A DNA stretch of 64,000 nt. Source: Actinomyces qiguomingii. GTDB lineage: Bacteria; Actinomycetota; Actinomycetes; Actinomycetales; Actinomycetaceae. Each line of letters opens with the position of its first letter. The stretch's first letter is position 1. The stretch is taken from positions 3,782,001 through 3,846,000 of the forward strand of contig NZ_CP025228.1 of the NCBI RefSeq assembly GCF_004102025.1, read 5' to 3'. A model generated the notes under the pieces. The model ran no database searches. It saw only the letters and a program-made list of their open reading frames with translations, and was not told the origin of the DNA. A program made the translations under genes and the position numbers. Positions 53,347 to 64,000 of this stretch are shown piece by piece.

Positions 53347-53513
53347 GCTGGATCGTGCCGGGGCCTGCTGTGCCTGCGGCGCTTGCTGGGCCTGCTGGGG
53401 CTGGGCCTGCGGCGTGCCGGGGCCTGCGGCGTGCCGGGGCCTGCCGCACGCCGGGGCCTGCTGGGGCTGTGCCTGCCGCACGCCGGGGCCCGCTGTGCCT
53501 GCCGCGCCTGCTG
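53347..53513. repeat. GGGGCCTGC-rich imperfect tandem array
   Basis: Units such as GCCGGGGCCTGCTGTGCCTG and GGCCTGCTGGGGCTGGGCCT repeat irregularly. A similar but not identical array precedes the second copy of the long repeat (58140-58280). The minus strand would read as Pro/Ala/Gln-rich peptide. Confidence 0.7.
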
Positions 53514-53817
53514 GGGCCTGCGGCGTGCCGGGGGCGGTCCCGGGCAGGCACAACTTCCCCGTGTTTTCCAAGGTCTGACAGGGGTGATCACCCAGGCGAA
53601 GCAGGTTATATAACTCCTGCCGCCGGACGGTGCGGGTCGCGAGGGTTGGGGAGCCCGAAGACCGACCCACCACCGAGAACCAGGCCGGGTACATGGGAGC
53701 CCGCGCCAGTCCGCTCCGGCGAAGGAGGCAGAGCCCCCGGGGACGTGGGAACCCCCGGACGCGGCCACCTCACCGCCAAAGCCGGTGGGGCCGGGAGAGA
53801 CAACCCGGCCCCACCGG
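53514..53817. repeat. 304-bp long direct repeat, left copy
   Basis: This segment is identical to 58281-58584 except for one base (GCAGGCAC here, GCGGGCAC there). It ends with a perfect 14-bp hairpin, CCGGTGGGGCCGGG / CCCGGCCCCACCGG, at 53782-53817, nine bases past the end of the LacI gene. The centre holds TTATATAAC and GGTGATCACC palindromes. I see no protein in it. Confidence 0.95.
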
Positions 53818-53825
53818 ACCGGCAC

Positions 53826-54839
53826 TCATACCGTGTCCCGCTCCACCAGGTGCATGTCCATGACCACGGTCCGCGACGCCGCGCCGTCAATCATCTCCAG
53901 GGCCAGTTCGGCGGCGCGTTCCCCCTCCTCCCGCAGTGGCTGATGCACCGTGGTGATCGCCGGCTCGTACTGAGCCGCCAGGGGGTGGTCGTCGAAGCCG
54001 ACAACCGAGACCTCGCCGGGCACATCCCGTCCGGCATCCCGCAGGGCCTCAATAACCCCCACGGCTATGCGGTCCGAGCCCGCCAGCACCGCGTCGAATC
54101 CGATTCCGTGGGCCAGAATCTCACGCATGGCACGGTGTCCGCTGAGCTGGTCCCATCCGGTGTGCACTACCCGATCCTCGCCCAGGCGAAGACCGAGCAC
54201 GTGTCGGTAGCCGCGCAGACGGTCGGCGGAGACCGGGGTCTCGGCCGGGCCCATAATGCTGATGAACTCTTCCCGCCCCACCCCCTCCAGGGCTCGGGCG
54301 GCCAGGACGGCTCCTGCGACGTCGTCGGAATAGACGGTGGAGAACACCCCCCGGTAGGGGTCCCCCTCCAACTGGCCGCAAAGAACCACCGGCACTTTCA
54401 GTTCGGCGAGTCGGTCCAGCAGCTCGGATCCCGCGTACGGCGTAATGACGATGACGGCGTCCACCGCACCACGCCCGACGTGCTCCAACACGCGCCTGCG
54501 CTCGGTGGGCGTGGCCGCCTCCAGGATCATCGGCAGGTTCGGCCCATCGGAGAGCCGAGAGACGATCCCATCGCACAGGCGCGCATAGGTGGGATCCGCG
54601 AACAGCTCGGCCAAGGGATCGGTGAATAGCAGGGCGATCGCCTCGGAGCGCCCCACTGCCAGGGCGCGGCCCCGACGGTTGACCACGAATCCGGTCTCCG
54701 CCACGGCGCGCATGACGCGTTCACGCGTGGCCGGGGTGCAATTGGGCGATCCGTTCAGGGCGCGGGAGACCGTCGACGGCGCCACGCCGGCGGCCCGGGC
54801 GACGTCGGCGATGGTTACGCGTCTGCTCAGGGAAGTCAC
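53826..54839 (-). CDS. LacI-family transcriptional regulator of the second GH2 locus
   Basis: The 337-residue regulator starts with GTG. Its helix-turn-helix TIADVARAAGVAPSTVSRAL sits at residues 9-28. The periplasmic-binding-like domain is complete (ITPYAGSELLDRLAELKVPV, FDAVLAGSDRIAVGVIEALR, VSVVGFDDHPLAAQYEPAIT). It is divergent to a GH2 gene with two perfect palindromes between, so it probably represses that gene and itself. Confidence 0.92.
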   Translation of the reverse strand: MTSLSRRVTIADVARAAGVAPSTVSRALNGSPNCTPATRERVMRAVAETGFVVNRRGRALAVGRSEAIALLFTDPLAELFADPTYARLCDGIVSRLSDGPNLPMILEAATPTERRRVLEHVGRGAVDAVIVITPYAGSELLDRLAELKVPVVLCGQLEGDPYRGVFSTVYSDDVAGAVLAARALEGVGREEFISIMGPAETPVSADRLRGYRHVLGLRLGEDRVVHTGWDQLSGHRAMREILAHGIGFDAVLAGSDRIAVGVIEALRDAGRDVPGEVSVVGFDDHPLAAQYEPAITTVHQPLREEGERAAELALEMIDGAASRTVVMDMHLVERDTV

Positions 54840-54855
54840 AAGGCCATCCTGCTAG

Positions 54856-58065
<3,210 letters not shown>

Positions 58066-58139
58066 ACCGATACGAGTCTTCTGCGATCTCGATTGGCCAG
58101 ACCTCCCGTCGGCGGTCGCCTGCTGGCTGCAGACCGTTG

Positions 58140-58280
58140 TCCACTTGCTTGCTGGGTCTGCTGGGGCTGGGCCTGCCGCGTGCCGGGGCCTGCTGTGCCT
58201 GCCGCGCCTGCTGGGTCTGCTGGGGCTGGGCCTGCCGCACGCTGGGGCCTGCTGTGCCCGCGGCGCCTGCTGTGCTTGCT
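58140..58280. repeat. GGGGCCTGC-rich imperfect tandem array, right copy
   Basis: Similar in unit to 53347-53513 but of different length and order (CTGGGGCTGGGCCTGCCGCA repeated). It joins the 304-bp repeat directly. Confidence 0.7.
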
Positions 58281-58584
58281 GGGCCTGCGGCGTGCCGGGG
58301 GCGGTCCCGGGCGGGCACAACTTCCCCGTGTTTTCCAAGGTCTGACAGGGGTGATCACCCAGGCGAAGCAGGTTATATAACTCCTGCCGCCGGACGGTGC
58401 GGGTCGCGAGGGTTGGGGAGCCCGAAGACCGACCCACCACCGAGAACCAGGCCGGGTACATGGGAGCCCGCGCCAGTCCGCTCCGGCGAAGGAGGCAGAG
58501 CCCCCGGGGACGTGGGAACCCCCGGACGCGGCCACCTCACCGCCAAAGCCGGTGGGGCCGGGAGAGACAACCCGGCCCCACCGG
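58281..58584. repeat. 304-bp long direct repeat, right copy
   Basis: Same sequence and orientation as 53514-53817, with an offset of 4767 bases. The hairpin is at 58549-58584, 20 bases past the end of the decayed gene on the minus strand. The two copies bracket the LacI and GH2 genes. Confidence 0.95.
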
Positions 58585-58603
58585 CCAGCGCGATCCTTAA
58601 CTG

Positions 58604-59467
58604 TCACCCGCCTGCAAGCAGGTACTTACGGCTGCGGCTCGTGGGCGGCGCCGTCGCGACCACCAGGCCACGCTCGACGAGTTCTCGCAGCACGGGCCGA
58701 AGCGCAGTGAGCGTCTTACCGGTGGCCTTTGCTACATCCCGAATGGAAAGAGCTTCTTCCGCACTCAGGACGGCAAGGATCTCCCGCTCAGCTCCCGTCG
58801 CCTCAACGCTCCTTGTCTTATCGGTGAGCGCATAGGGGCCGTCATTCACACCCACCAGGAAACCGTCGGCCACAAGCTGCGCGAGAACACCACGGCAGTC
58901 GTCAGAGTCGAGTCCCAGGCTGTCACGCAGATCGACCACACTCACGGTGCCATTCCGTCTGGCCAGGGCGAGCGCGGCCTCGTGGTTGCGAGAGAAGCCG
59001 GATCGTCCGGGCAACGTCCCCAGCCATTCCTCCGTCTCCGGATCCATGAGGCCGAAGCGATCAAGGCGAACGACTACGTGGTCGATCGTCGATGTGCTGC
59101 AGTCAGGAGTGGGAATGTCGGCGCCACGGCTCCCTTCAACGATTCGACGCGTGCGCAGGTTGCGCATGACGGTGTGTACGGCGTCGTCAATCGCCTGCGG
59201 CAGTGGACCATCACAGTTACGGCGGTCCAGGAATCTGATGGAGGGGTCCTGGGACTTGGCGGTACCAGGATGGACGGTTGCATCGGTGGTCAGCCGGGGA
59301 TACTCCTGTTGAGGGCAAGTACCGAGAGCCAGATAGCCGGCCGGGGTGGGAGTGCCGTCGGCCGTAAGCGCGTTGAGCCTCTGCAATGCGGGTGCGTGAT
59401 CGTCCGGAGCGAGCCCGGCGAGTGCACGCGAGCCGCTTGCCCGCACCCTTTCCACCGTGCGGCTCAC
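58604..59467 (-). pseudogene. Decayed AlbA/HATPase-type DNA-binding protein gene
   Basis: The open frame of 287 residues begins mid-domain. Just upstream, other frames read RTFADLDPDLVSRTVERV and TERVVDEELQGHVALIAGLL, which look like the missing earlier part separated by frameshifts. Segments GTPTPAGYLALGTCPQQEYP and AIDDAVHTVMRNLRTRRIVE resemble ATP-binding proteins of the AlbA_2/AAA_4 group. The following HATPase core seems deleted. The C-terminus has a winged-helix-like repeat (ILAVLSAEEALSIRDVAKAT). The product is unlikely to be functional. Confidence 0.55.
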
Positions 59468-59679
59468 CAGGTCCGGATCGAGGTCTGCGAAGGTGCGCCC
59501 GTCAACAGGCCGGCGATGAGGGCGACGTGTCCCTGAAGTTCCTCGTCAACCACACGCTCAGTGCACGTCAGTGAGAGTCTCACTTTCTAGAGTGAGGGCG
59601 TCACTTTCTAGAGTGAGCGCCTCAGTGATGTCAGTGAGGGTGTCACTGAGAGCAGTGAGTCGTGCGACCCGTCAATGCG
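59468..59679 (-). other. Remnant region with 21-bp repeats
   Basis: TCACTTTCTAGAGTGA occurs at 59580-59595 and 59601-59616, a 21-bp period, among further GTCAGTGAG/GTCACTGAG motifs. On the minus strand this reads as a heptad-like peptide (ITEALTLESDALTLESETLT) with no start codon, closed by a stop. It is probably part of the decayed gene downstream. Confidence 0.45.
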
Positions 59680-60186
59680 TCACTCGTCCCGGTCCGCCTC
59701 GAGGGCACGGACGATGAGCCGTACGGCCTCCTCGGGCGGCACGTGCTCCCAGATGCGCAGCACCCGCCAGCCCTCAGCCTCGGCCATGGCCGTGGTCTCG
59801 CGGTCCCGCTCGATGTTCTTGGCGAGCTTGGGCCGCCAATAGTCGGCATTGGTCACGGGCAGGGTCGCGTGCTCGGGGCAGCCGTGCCAGAAGCAGCCGT
59901 CTATGAACACGGCCAGGCGCTGCCGGGTGAAGACGATGTCCGCGCGCCTGCGCTTGTTGCGCCACGGCGCCATGTCCACCCGGTAACGCAGCCCCCGGGC
60001 GTACAGCAGATGCCGGATCGCGAGCTCAGGTCGCGTGTCCCGATGCGTGTTGGAGCGCATGGATCTGGCCACCCCCGGCGACGACGCCCAGGAGTCCGTC
60101 GTCCGCTCCGCTCGGGTCGGGCGCGGCCCACCGGGTTCCGGATCCGCCGCCGGTCCGGGTTCAGTCGGCGTCGACGACGGGGTCAT
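59680..60186 (-). CDS. vsr: Very short patch repair endonuclease (Vsr)
   Basis: The 168-residue protein shows the Vsr motifs RSMRSNTHRDTRPELAIRHL, then LRYRVD, DIVFTRQRLAVFIDGCFWHG followed by CPEH, and YWRPKLAKNIERDRE. Vsr nicks T:G mismatches that arise from deamination of 5-methylcytosine. The first 36 or so residues are a Pro-rich tail. Its ATG lies inside the 3' end of the Z1 gene (26-base overlap), so it belongs to the same operon and implies a cytosine methylase nearby, beyond the window. Confidence 0.9.
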   Translation of the reverse strand: MTPSSTPTEPGPAADPEPGGPRPTRAERTTDSWASSPGVARSMRSNTHRDTRPELAIRHLLYARGLRYRVDMAPWRNKRRRADIVFTRQRLAVFIDGCFWHGCPEHATLPVTNADYWRPKLAKNIERDRETTAMAEAEGWRVLRIWEHVPPEEAVRLIVRALEADRDE

Positions 60187-63166
60187 CGCTCCTGTCCCTG
60201 CGTCTGACGCTGAACGCGATTCGGCCCTTGGGCGCGGCCTCGTAGGGCAGCGCCAGGGAGAAGATCGTGGCGGTGTCCGCCGCAGTCATCTCCTCCGGCA
60301 TGCGGCTCGGCGTTCTCTCCGCCCTGCCCTTCGGATCGGCGGCGAAGGTAAGGAGCATGGAGCCCCGAGTCCTGGTCCGGTATGCGAGGGCCGCATCGCC
60401 GCCCGGGGAATGCTCACCAATCGCATCGGGTTTCCCGGCGATCGTCTCGATGGCGTCGCGCTGACGGAATGAGCTTCCGGAGAAGCCCCCGCGATCGGGG
60501 CGGCGGGTGCGCCTGAGCATAGGTATACGAAGCCCATCCACCGTCTTCTCCGGCGCCCCCTCCAGCAGGGGCAGGAGCACGGCCCAGTCCTCCAGCTTCC
60601 CCTCGGCCATCGCCCGGCGGATCATCTCCAGCGTGGGGGTGAAGTCGAACTTCTCCACCCACTCGAAGCCCGCCAGCACGCTCAGCATCTCCTCTGCGGG
60701 AACCACGGCCACCCGCCCCTTGAACGTGCGCCTCTTGTTCCCACGGGGATCCCGGTACTCGAACTCCTCGACCGGACCGAACAGGTCGCGCTCGAACCAG
60801 GGGCGCACGAGTTCGAAGTGCCGCTTGTTCGTGCCGCCGTCCCCGCGATCAGGCTGCCGCGGGAAGTCCTGAAGTACGCCCCCGATGCCGCTGAAGTCCA
60901 GCTTCGCGTTGTACATCTTGTTGCGGCCGGTGGGGCGCAACCAGGGCAGCTGTTGGAACACCAATGGCGGGACGTCGATCGGTTTGACGGCGGGGCGGCC
61001 GTCCTCCTTGATCCTGGCGAAGGTCGCCAACTGGTCGCGGAACTGCTCCTCGTCCTGCATGATCGCCCCGAAGGCGTCGTAGAGGTCGTAGACGGCTCCT
61101 CTGGGGCCCTTGATCTGCCGGGCCATGTAGAGCCGGACCAGGTCGGAGTATCCGGGTCTGTAGCCGAACCACCGGCCCATCTGCATGAGGGCGTCCGCCT
61201 GGGCGGCACGCCGCTTGAAGTAGGTGACGGTCAGTCCCTCCAGCGTGAATCCGCGGCTGAGCTTGGTGCCGCCGACGAGGATCCGCCAGACCCTGTCCCG
61301 CTGGAAGTCGACCTGGTTGTACTGCTGATCCTTGTCGCCGTTGACGATGACGACGGGATCTGCGCCGCCCGCCATGACGAGGTCGAGCACCTCGCCGATG
61401 AACGGTGCCACGTCGTCGAAGGAGTCGGGTTGGGGCAGGTTCTCCTCCCACTGTCGAGCCGCAGACACCACCATGAAGTCCTCGTCGAAGAGTCGGCGCA
61501 GTCGATTCATGGCTGCGGGCGCTCCGTATCCCGCCCGCCGCCACAGACCCCGGATCCGGTCCCCCAGTTCGGCGTGCTCGGCCTGCTTGACGGATTCATG
61601 CACCAGCATGGTGTGATGGCGGAAGGAGCCCGCCAACTCGGGCCTGACCTCGGCCCTCCAGAGTTTGATCGCCCCGGTCAGGACGAACGCGTCCAGGGCA
61701 CCGAGCAGTTCCTCATCCACCCGCTTCGGGTCGACGTCGTCATCGCCCCGCAGGTCGCGGACGAAGGCGCACTCGTTCGAAACGGCCGGGTCCTTCCTCT
61801 CCTCGGACGTGAGCTGTTCGAAGTCGTGGTAGGCCCGCCCTCCCCGGTACTCCTTCGGGGCGCCCAGGCTGACGATGAAGTCACGCGGGAAGACGTCCTC
61901 GGCGTCCTCCGGCGAGATGAACACGTTCGCGAAGGGCGTGGCCGTGTAGCCGACGTACTGGGCCCGGTGCAGCATGCGCATGAGTTCGGCGATCAGCCTG
62001 TTGATCGCCGTTCTCTGCTTCTGCCCGCTCTTCTTCGGGTTCACCGTGTTGACGGAGGCCTGATCTGCCTCGTCGTCGATTATAAGCGCGGGTATCTCCG
62101 TCGTGCGCGCCTTGATCCGTCGCAGATCGTTGACCAGCTTGGTCAGTACGGCCTTGTTCTTCTTAACCACGGCGATGCGCACGTCGGTGCGGTGGATGTT
62201 GTCCGGGTGCCACATGGGCCTGGCGGGGTCGCTGAGCTCGTGTCCCGCCCGCGGATCGAGCGCATCAAGACCGGCCCTGAGCATCTCGTAATCGTCCTTG
62301 GCCCCGGTCAGGCGGCGTATCGCCGGGACCCCCGCATTGGTGAATCCGGCCCCGTAGGAGACGAATCTCCCGGCCCTCCAGTCGGCGTCGTCGTTGCTGA
62401 CGTAGTCGACGTCGGCCAGGAGGTCCTCGTCCCGCTCGTCGATCCCGCCGAGGATGTTCTCCCTTCCGATGAGTTCCATGTCGAGCCGCCGCTGGGTCTG
62501 GGAGCGGAGGATCTCCACGGTCCCGGTCAGCACGATGATCAACCGGTATCCCGCGTCGATGGCCTTGGCGATGACGCCGGTGAAGTTGGCGGTCTTGCCG
62601 CTCTGTACGTGTCCTACGACCAGACCCTTCGACTGGTACGCCTCGCTCCCCGCGGGGTCGGCGAGCCGTCTCACGATGTCGGTCGTGGCGGCGTCGATGT
62701 CCGCGACCGACTCCGCCGGCAGTCGGCTCTCGAGCAGCGACCGGTAACCGTCCCAGTAGAAGTGATGCGCGCCCCGCCGCTCCTCGTCGTACCAGGGTGT
62801 CCAGTCCGGGGCGGCGATGACGGTGGTCCTGTCGGCGAAGACGGGGAAGGCCTCGCGGATGCGCTCGACCGCATCGTCGCTGATCCCCAGCAGTCGCATG
62901 ATGAGTGCTCGTCGTTCGGGCGTGCGCGCGGCGGTTCCGTCGGTCCAGGCCGCATCCTTTTCCGCATCCCATTCGCTGAGTCGGATGTGGAACTTGCGTC
63001 TTCCGGGGGCGTTGCGGTCCGCATCCAGGATGAGGTCCGGGATCTCCTCGCGGGCGATCGTCTCGCCGGTCGGAAGGAAGACCGACACGATGGGATGCAG
63101 GTCTCTCGGATCGCTCATGCCAGTGAGGGCCTGCTCCAGGGCCTTGTCGTACTGGTCCACGCTCAT
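60161..63166 (-). CDS. Z1-domain ATPase/helicase-like protein
   Basis: The 1001-residue protein has a P-loop SKGLVVGHVQSGKTANFTGV (about residue 180), a Walker B-like ALIIDDEADQASVNT, the Z1-domain motif YVGYTATPFANVFISPEDAE, and a helicase-like second lobe with FQRDRVWRILVGGTKLSRGF followed by TLEGLTVTYFKRRA, then GRWFGYRPGYSDLVRLYM. Z1 proteins are superfamily II-like ATPases in restriction-like operons with MutL-type ATPases, DUF4420 nucleases and DNA methylases. It overlaps both neighbours (ATGA with the upstream gene). Confidence 0.88.
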   Translation of the reverse strand: MSVDQYDKALEQALTGMSDPRDLHPIVSVFLPTGETIAREEIPDLILDADRNAPGRRKFHIRLSEWDAEKDAAWTDGTAARTPERRALIMRLLGISDDAVERIREAFPVFADRTTVIAAPDWTPWYDEERRGAHHFYWDGYRSLLESRLPAESVADIDAATTDIVRRLADPAGSEAYQSKGLVVGHVQSGKTANFTGVIAKAIDAGYRLIIVLTGTVEILRSQTQRRLDMELIGRENILGGIDERDEDLLADVDYVSNDDADWRAGRFVSYGAGFTNAGVPAIRRLTGAKDDYEMLRAGLDALDPRAGHELSDPARPMWHPDNIHRTDVRIAVVKKNKAVLTKLVNDLRRIKARTTEIPALIIDDEADQASVNTVNPKKSGQKQRTAINRLIAELMRMLHRAQYVGYTATPFANVFISPEDAEDVFPRDFIVSLGAPKEYRGGRAYHDFEQLTSEERKDPAVSNECAFVRDLRGDDDVDPKRVDEELLGALDAFVLTGAIKLWRAEVRPELAGSFRHHTMLVHESVKQAEHAELGDRIRGLWRRAGYGAPAAMNRLRRLFDEDFMVVSAARQWEENLPQPDSFDDVAPFIGEVLDLVMAGGADPVVIVNGDKDQQYNQVDFQRDRVWRILVGGTKLSRGFTLEGLTVTYFKRRAAQADALMQMGRWFGYRPGYSDLVRLYMARQIKGPRGAVYDLYDAFGAIMQDEEQFRDQLATFARIKEDGRPAVKPIDVPPLVFQQLPWLRPTGRNKMYNAKLDFSGIGGVLQDFPRQPDRGDGGTNKRHFELVRPWFERDLFGPVEEFEYRDPRGNKRRTFKGRVAVVPAEEMLSVLAGFEWVEKFDFTPTLEMIRRAMAEGKLEDWAVLLPLLEGAPEKTVDGLRIPMLRRTRRPDRGGFSGSSFRQRDAIETIAGKPDAIGEHSPGGDAALAYRTRTRGSMLLTFAADPKGRAERTPSRMPEEMTAADTATIFSLALPYEAAPKGRIAFSVRRRDRSDDPVVDAD

Positions 63167-64000
63167 GGCTGCGGCTCCTCCTGTACCTGCGCACCGAACT
63201 CGACGGGCGGTGCCTCCTCGGGGGCGAGGTCGGTGACGTCGATTCGGTAGTCGATGCTTCGTACCAGCTCGGGTCGGCTCAGGATGCGGCCGAGTCCGGC
63301 CGAGGTGATGGCCGGGAAGTCGTCGTCGACGGCGTAGAAGCGCGGCTCACTGCGGAGGAGCAGGCGCGTCGGGTAGAGCCGGTCCGCGCGCGCGTCCTCC
63401 CAGCCGAACTCGGTGAGCTTGTCGTCGAAGTCGATGCGCCCGGCACGCAGTCGGCGGCGGATGCGCTCGATCATGCCGGGGAGGGTGGCGCCGGAATCGG
63501 AGGCGCCCGCCCGCGTGACCTGCACGGACATCAGATACAACGGCCGTCCAGGCGTGGGGGCGAGTTGCCCGAGCCCGTGGATGACGTGGACGCGGCGCTC
63601 GCTCCGGGTGGTCTTGACCTCGACGTCGCAGTCTCCGAGCACGAAGTCGTGCTCCTCCGACTGCGGGCCCAACCAGGCGGCAAGGGCTCTGCTCTCTCCG
63701 ACGCCGTCGATCAGTCGGTTGAGGGCGATCAGTTCACCGAAGAGTCCGGTCTCCTGGTCCTCGCTCAGCCGCGGCGCGCGTGAGAGCAGCCCCCGGTAGG
63801 CGTCCAGGGCCACGTGCAGGGCGCGTTCCATGTCGTCGCCCTGTTGAAGCTGGTCGGCCACCGATTGTAGGAGCGAGTACGCCTCGTACTCGACGCCCTC
63901 GGCGTCGACGGTGACCCGGAACCAAACGGTCTCGTCCCCGGGCTCCTCGAACAGGTCGGTGCGGATCATCCGGTAGGCGGAGACGTCGATGTCCGCCTCC
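63163..64000 (-). CDS. PD-(D/E)XK motif protein (DUF4420), partial
   Basis: The frame stays open to the window edge, so the N-terminus lies outside; the ATG at 63969 is unlikely to be the start because EADIDVSAYR precedes it in frame. The visible part includes LSEDQETGLFGELIALNRLI and the nuclease core HDFVLGDCDVEVKTT, with Asp and E-x-K of the PD-(D/E)XK fold. DUF4420 nucleases accompany Z1 ATPases in the same predicted restriction-like systems. The ATGA overlap with the Z1 gene supports one operon. Confidence 0.85.
   Translation of the reverse strand, partial: EADIDVSAYRMIRTDLFEEPGDETVWFRVTVDAEGVEYEAYSLLQSVADQLQQGDDMERALHVALDAYRGLLSRAPRLSEDQETGLFGELIALNRLIDGVGESRALAAWLGPQSEEHDFVLGDCDVEVKTTRSERRVHVIHGLGQLAPTPGRPLYLMSVQVTRAGASDSGATLPGMIERIRRRLRAGRIDFDDKLTEFGWEDARADRLYPTRLLLRSEPRFYAVDDDFPAITSAGLGRILSRPELVRSIDYRIDVTDLAPEEAPPVEFGAQVQEEPQP

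Noticed and set aside
60818..63250. An 810-codon plus-strand open frame.
   Set aside because: It is antisense to the Z1 gene, with Val/Asp/Gly-rich composition and no domains.

Overview
The window is GC-rich bacterial chromosome with frequent GTG starts and actinobacterial families (DUF5926, DUF5129, LssY C-terminal protein, class I fructose-bisphosphate aldolase, several LacI/GH2 sugar loci). It reads as a member of the Actinomycetaceae, most likely Actinomyces or a close relative. That placement rests on recalled family distribution and gene style, not on a marker-gene search. Most genes are housekeeping or carbohydrate metabolism. Between them lie unusually many interspersed repeats, decayed genes and insertion-sequence debris.

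Layout. 1-2.7 kb: lysC-asd operon (minus) for the aspartate family. lysC has an internal Shine-Dalgarno/GTG start for a beta subunit and Asd carries a heptapeptide-repeat extension. 3-4.2 kb: decayed genes around a terminal-inverted-repeat element. 4.2-7.1 kb: a lipoprotein and an ABC exporter pair. 7.1-9.3 kb: repeats, then a daptide-like RiPP precursor, a small membrane protein and an ABC ATPase cut off by a repeat. 9.4-12 kb: HrpB helicase. 12.2-18.4 kb: arginine deiminase locus (stand-alone ArgR C-terminal domain, arcD, arcA, arcB, arcC, terminator, full argR). 18.4-20.6 kb: IS110 remnant, repeats, an NTF2-like gene. 20.6-27.5 kb: tRNA-Ser(CGA), tadA, BCCT transporter, upp, and two tandem membrane-anchored paralogues. 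27.5-30.4 kb: metNIQ (minus) behind a SAM riboswitch whose closing stem overlaps the metN ribosome-binding site.

30.6-37.3 kb: alpha/beta hydrolase, low-molecular-weight phosphatase, an orphan CRISPR array of six 37-bp repeats with no cas genes, a hypothetical protein, an aldo/keto reductase and an LssY-like membrane protein. 37.5-39.7 kb: a complete IS110 transposase in repeat DNA. 39.8-45.8 kb: LacI regulator, LacZ-type GH2 and GPH-family symporter with two matching operator-like palindromes. 46-50 kb: a hypothetical gene, class I aldolase with a Fur/Zur-like palindrome on its promoter, a fructosamine-kinase-like gene and a DUF5926 gene. 50-53.3 kb: two DUF5129 paralogues. 53.3-58.6 kb: a second LacI/GH2 pair with twin perfect operators, flanked by 304-bp near-identical direct repeats; this GH2 lacks the usual acid/base Asn-Glu pair. 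58.6-64 kb: a decayed AlbA/HATPase-type gene and, running off the right edge, a PD-(D/E)XK (DUF4420) - Z1 ATPase - Vsr operon, part of a restriction-like defence system.

The items most worth follow-up are the orphan daptide-like precursor, the repeat superfamily with shared inverted termini and variable internal arrays, the 304-bp repeats around the unusual GH2 locus, and the Z1/DUF4420/Vsr operon.
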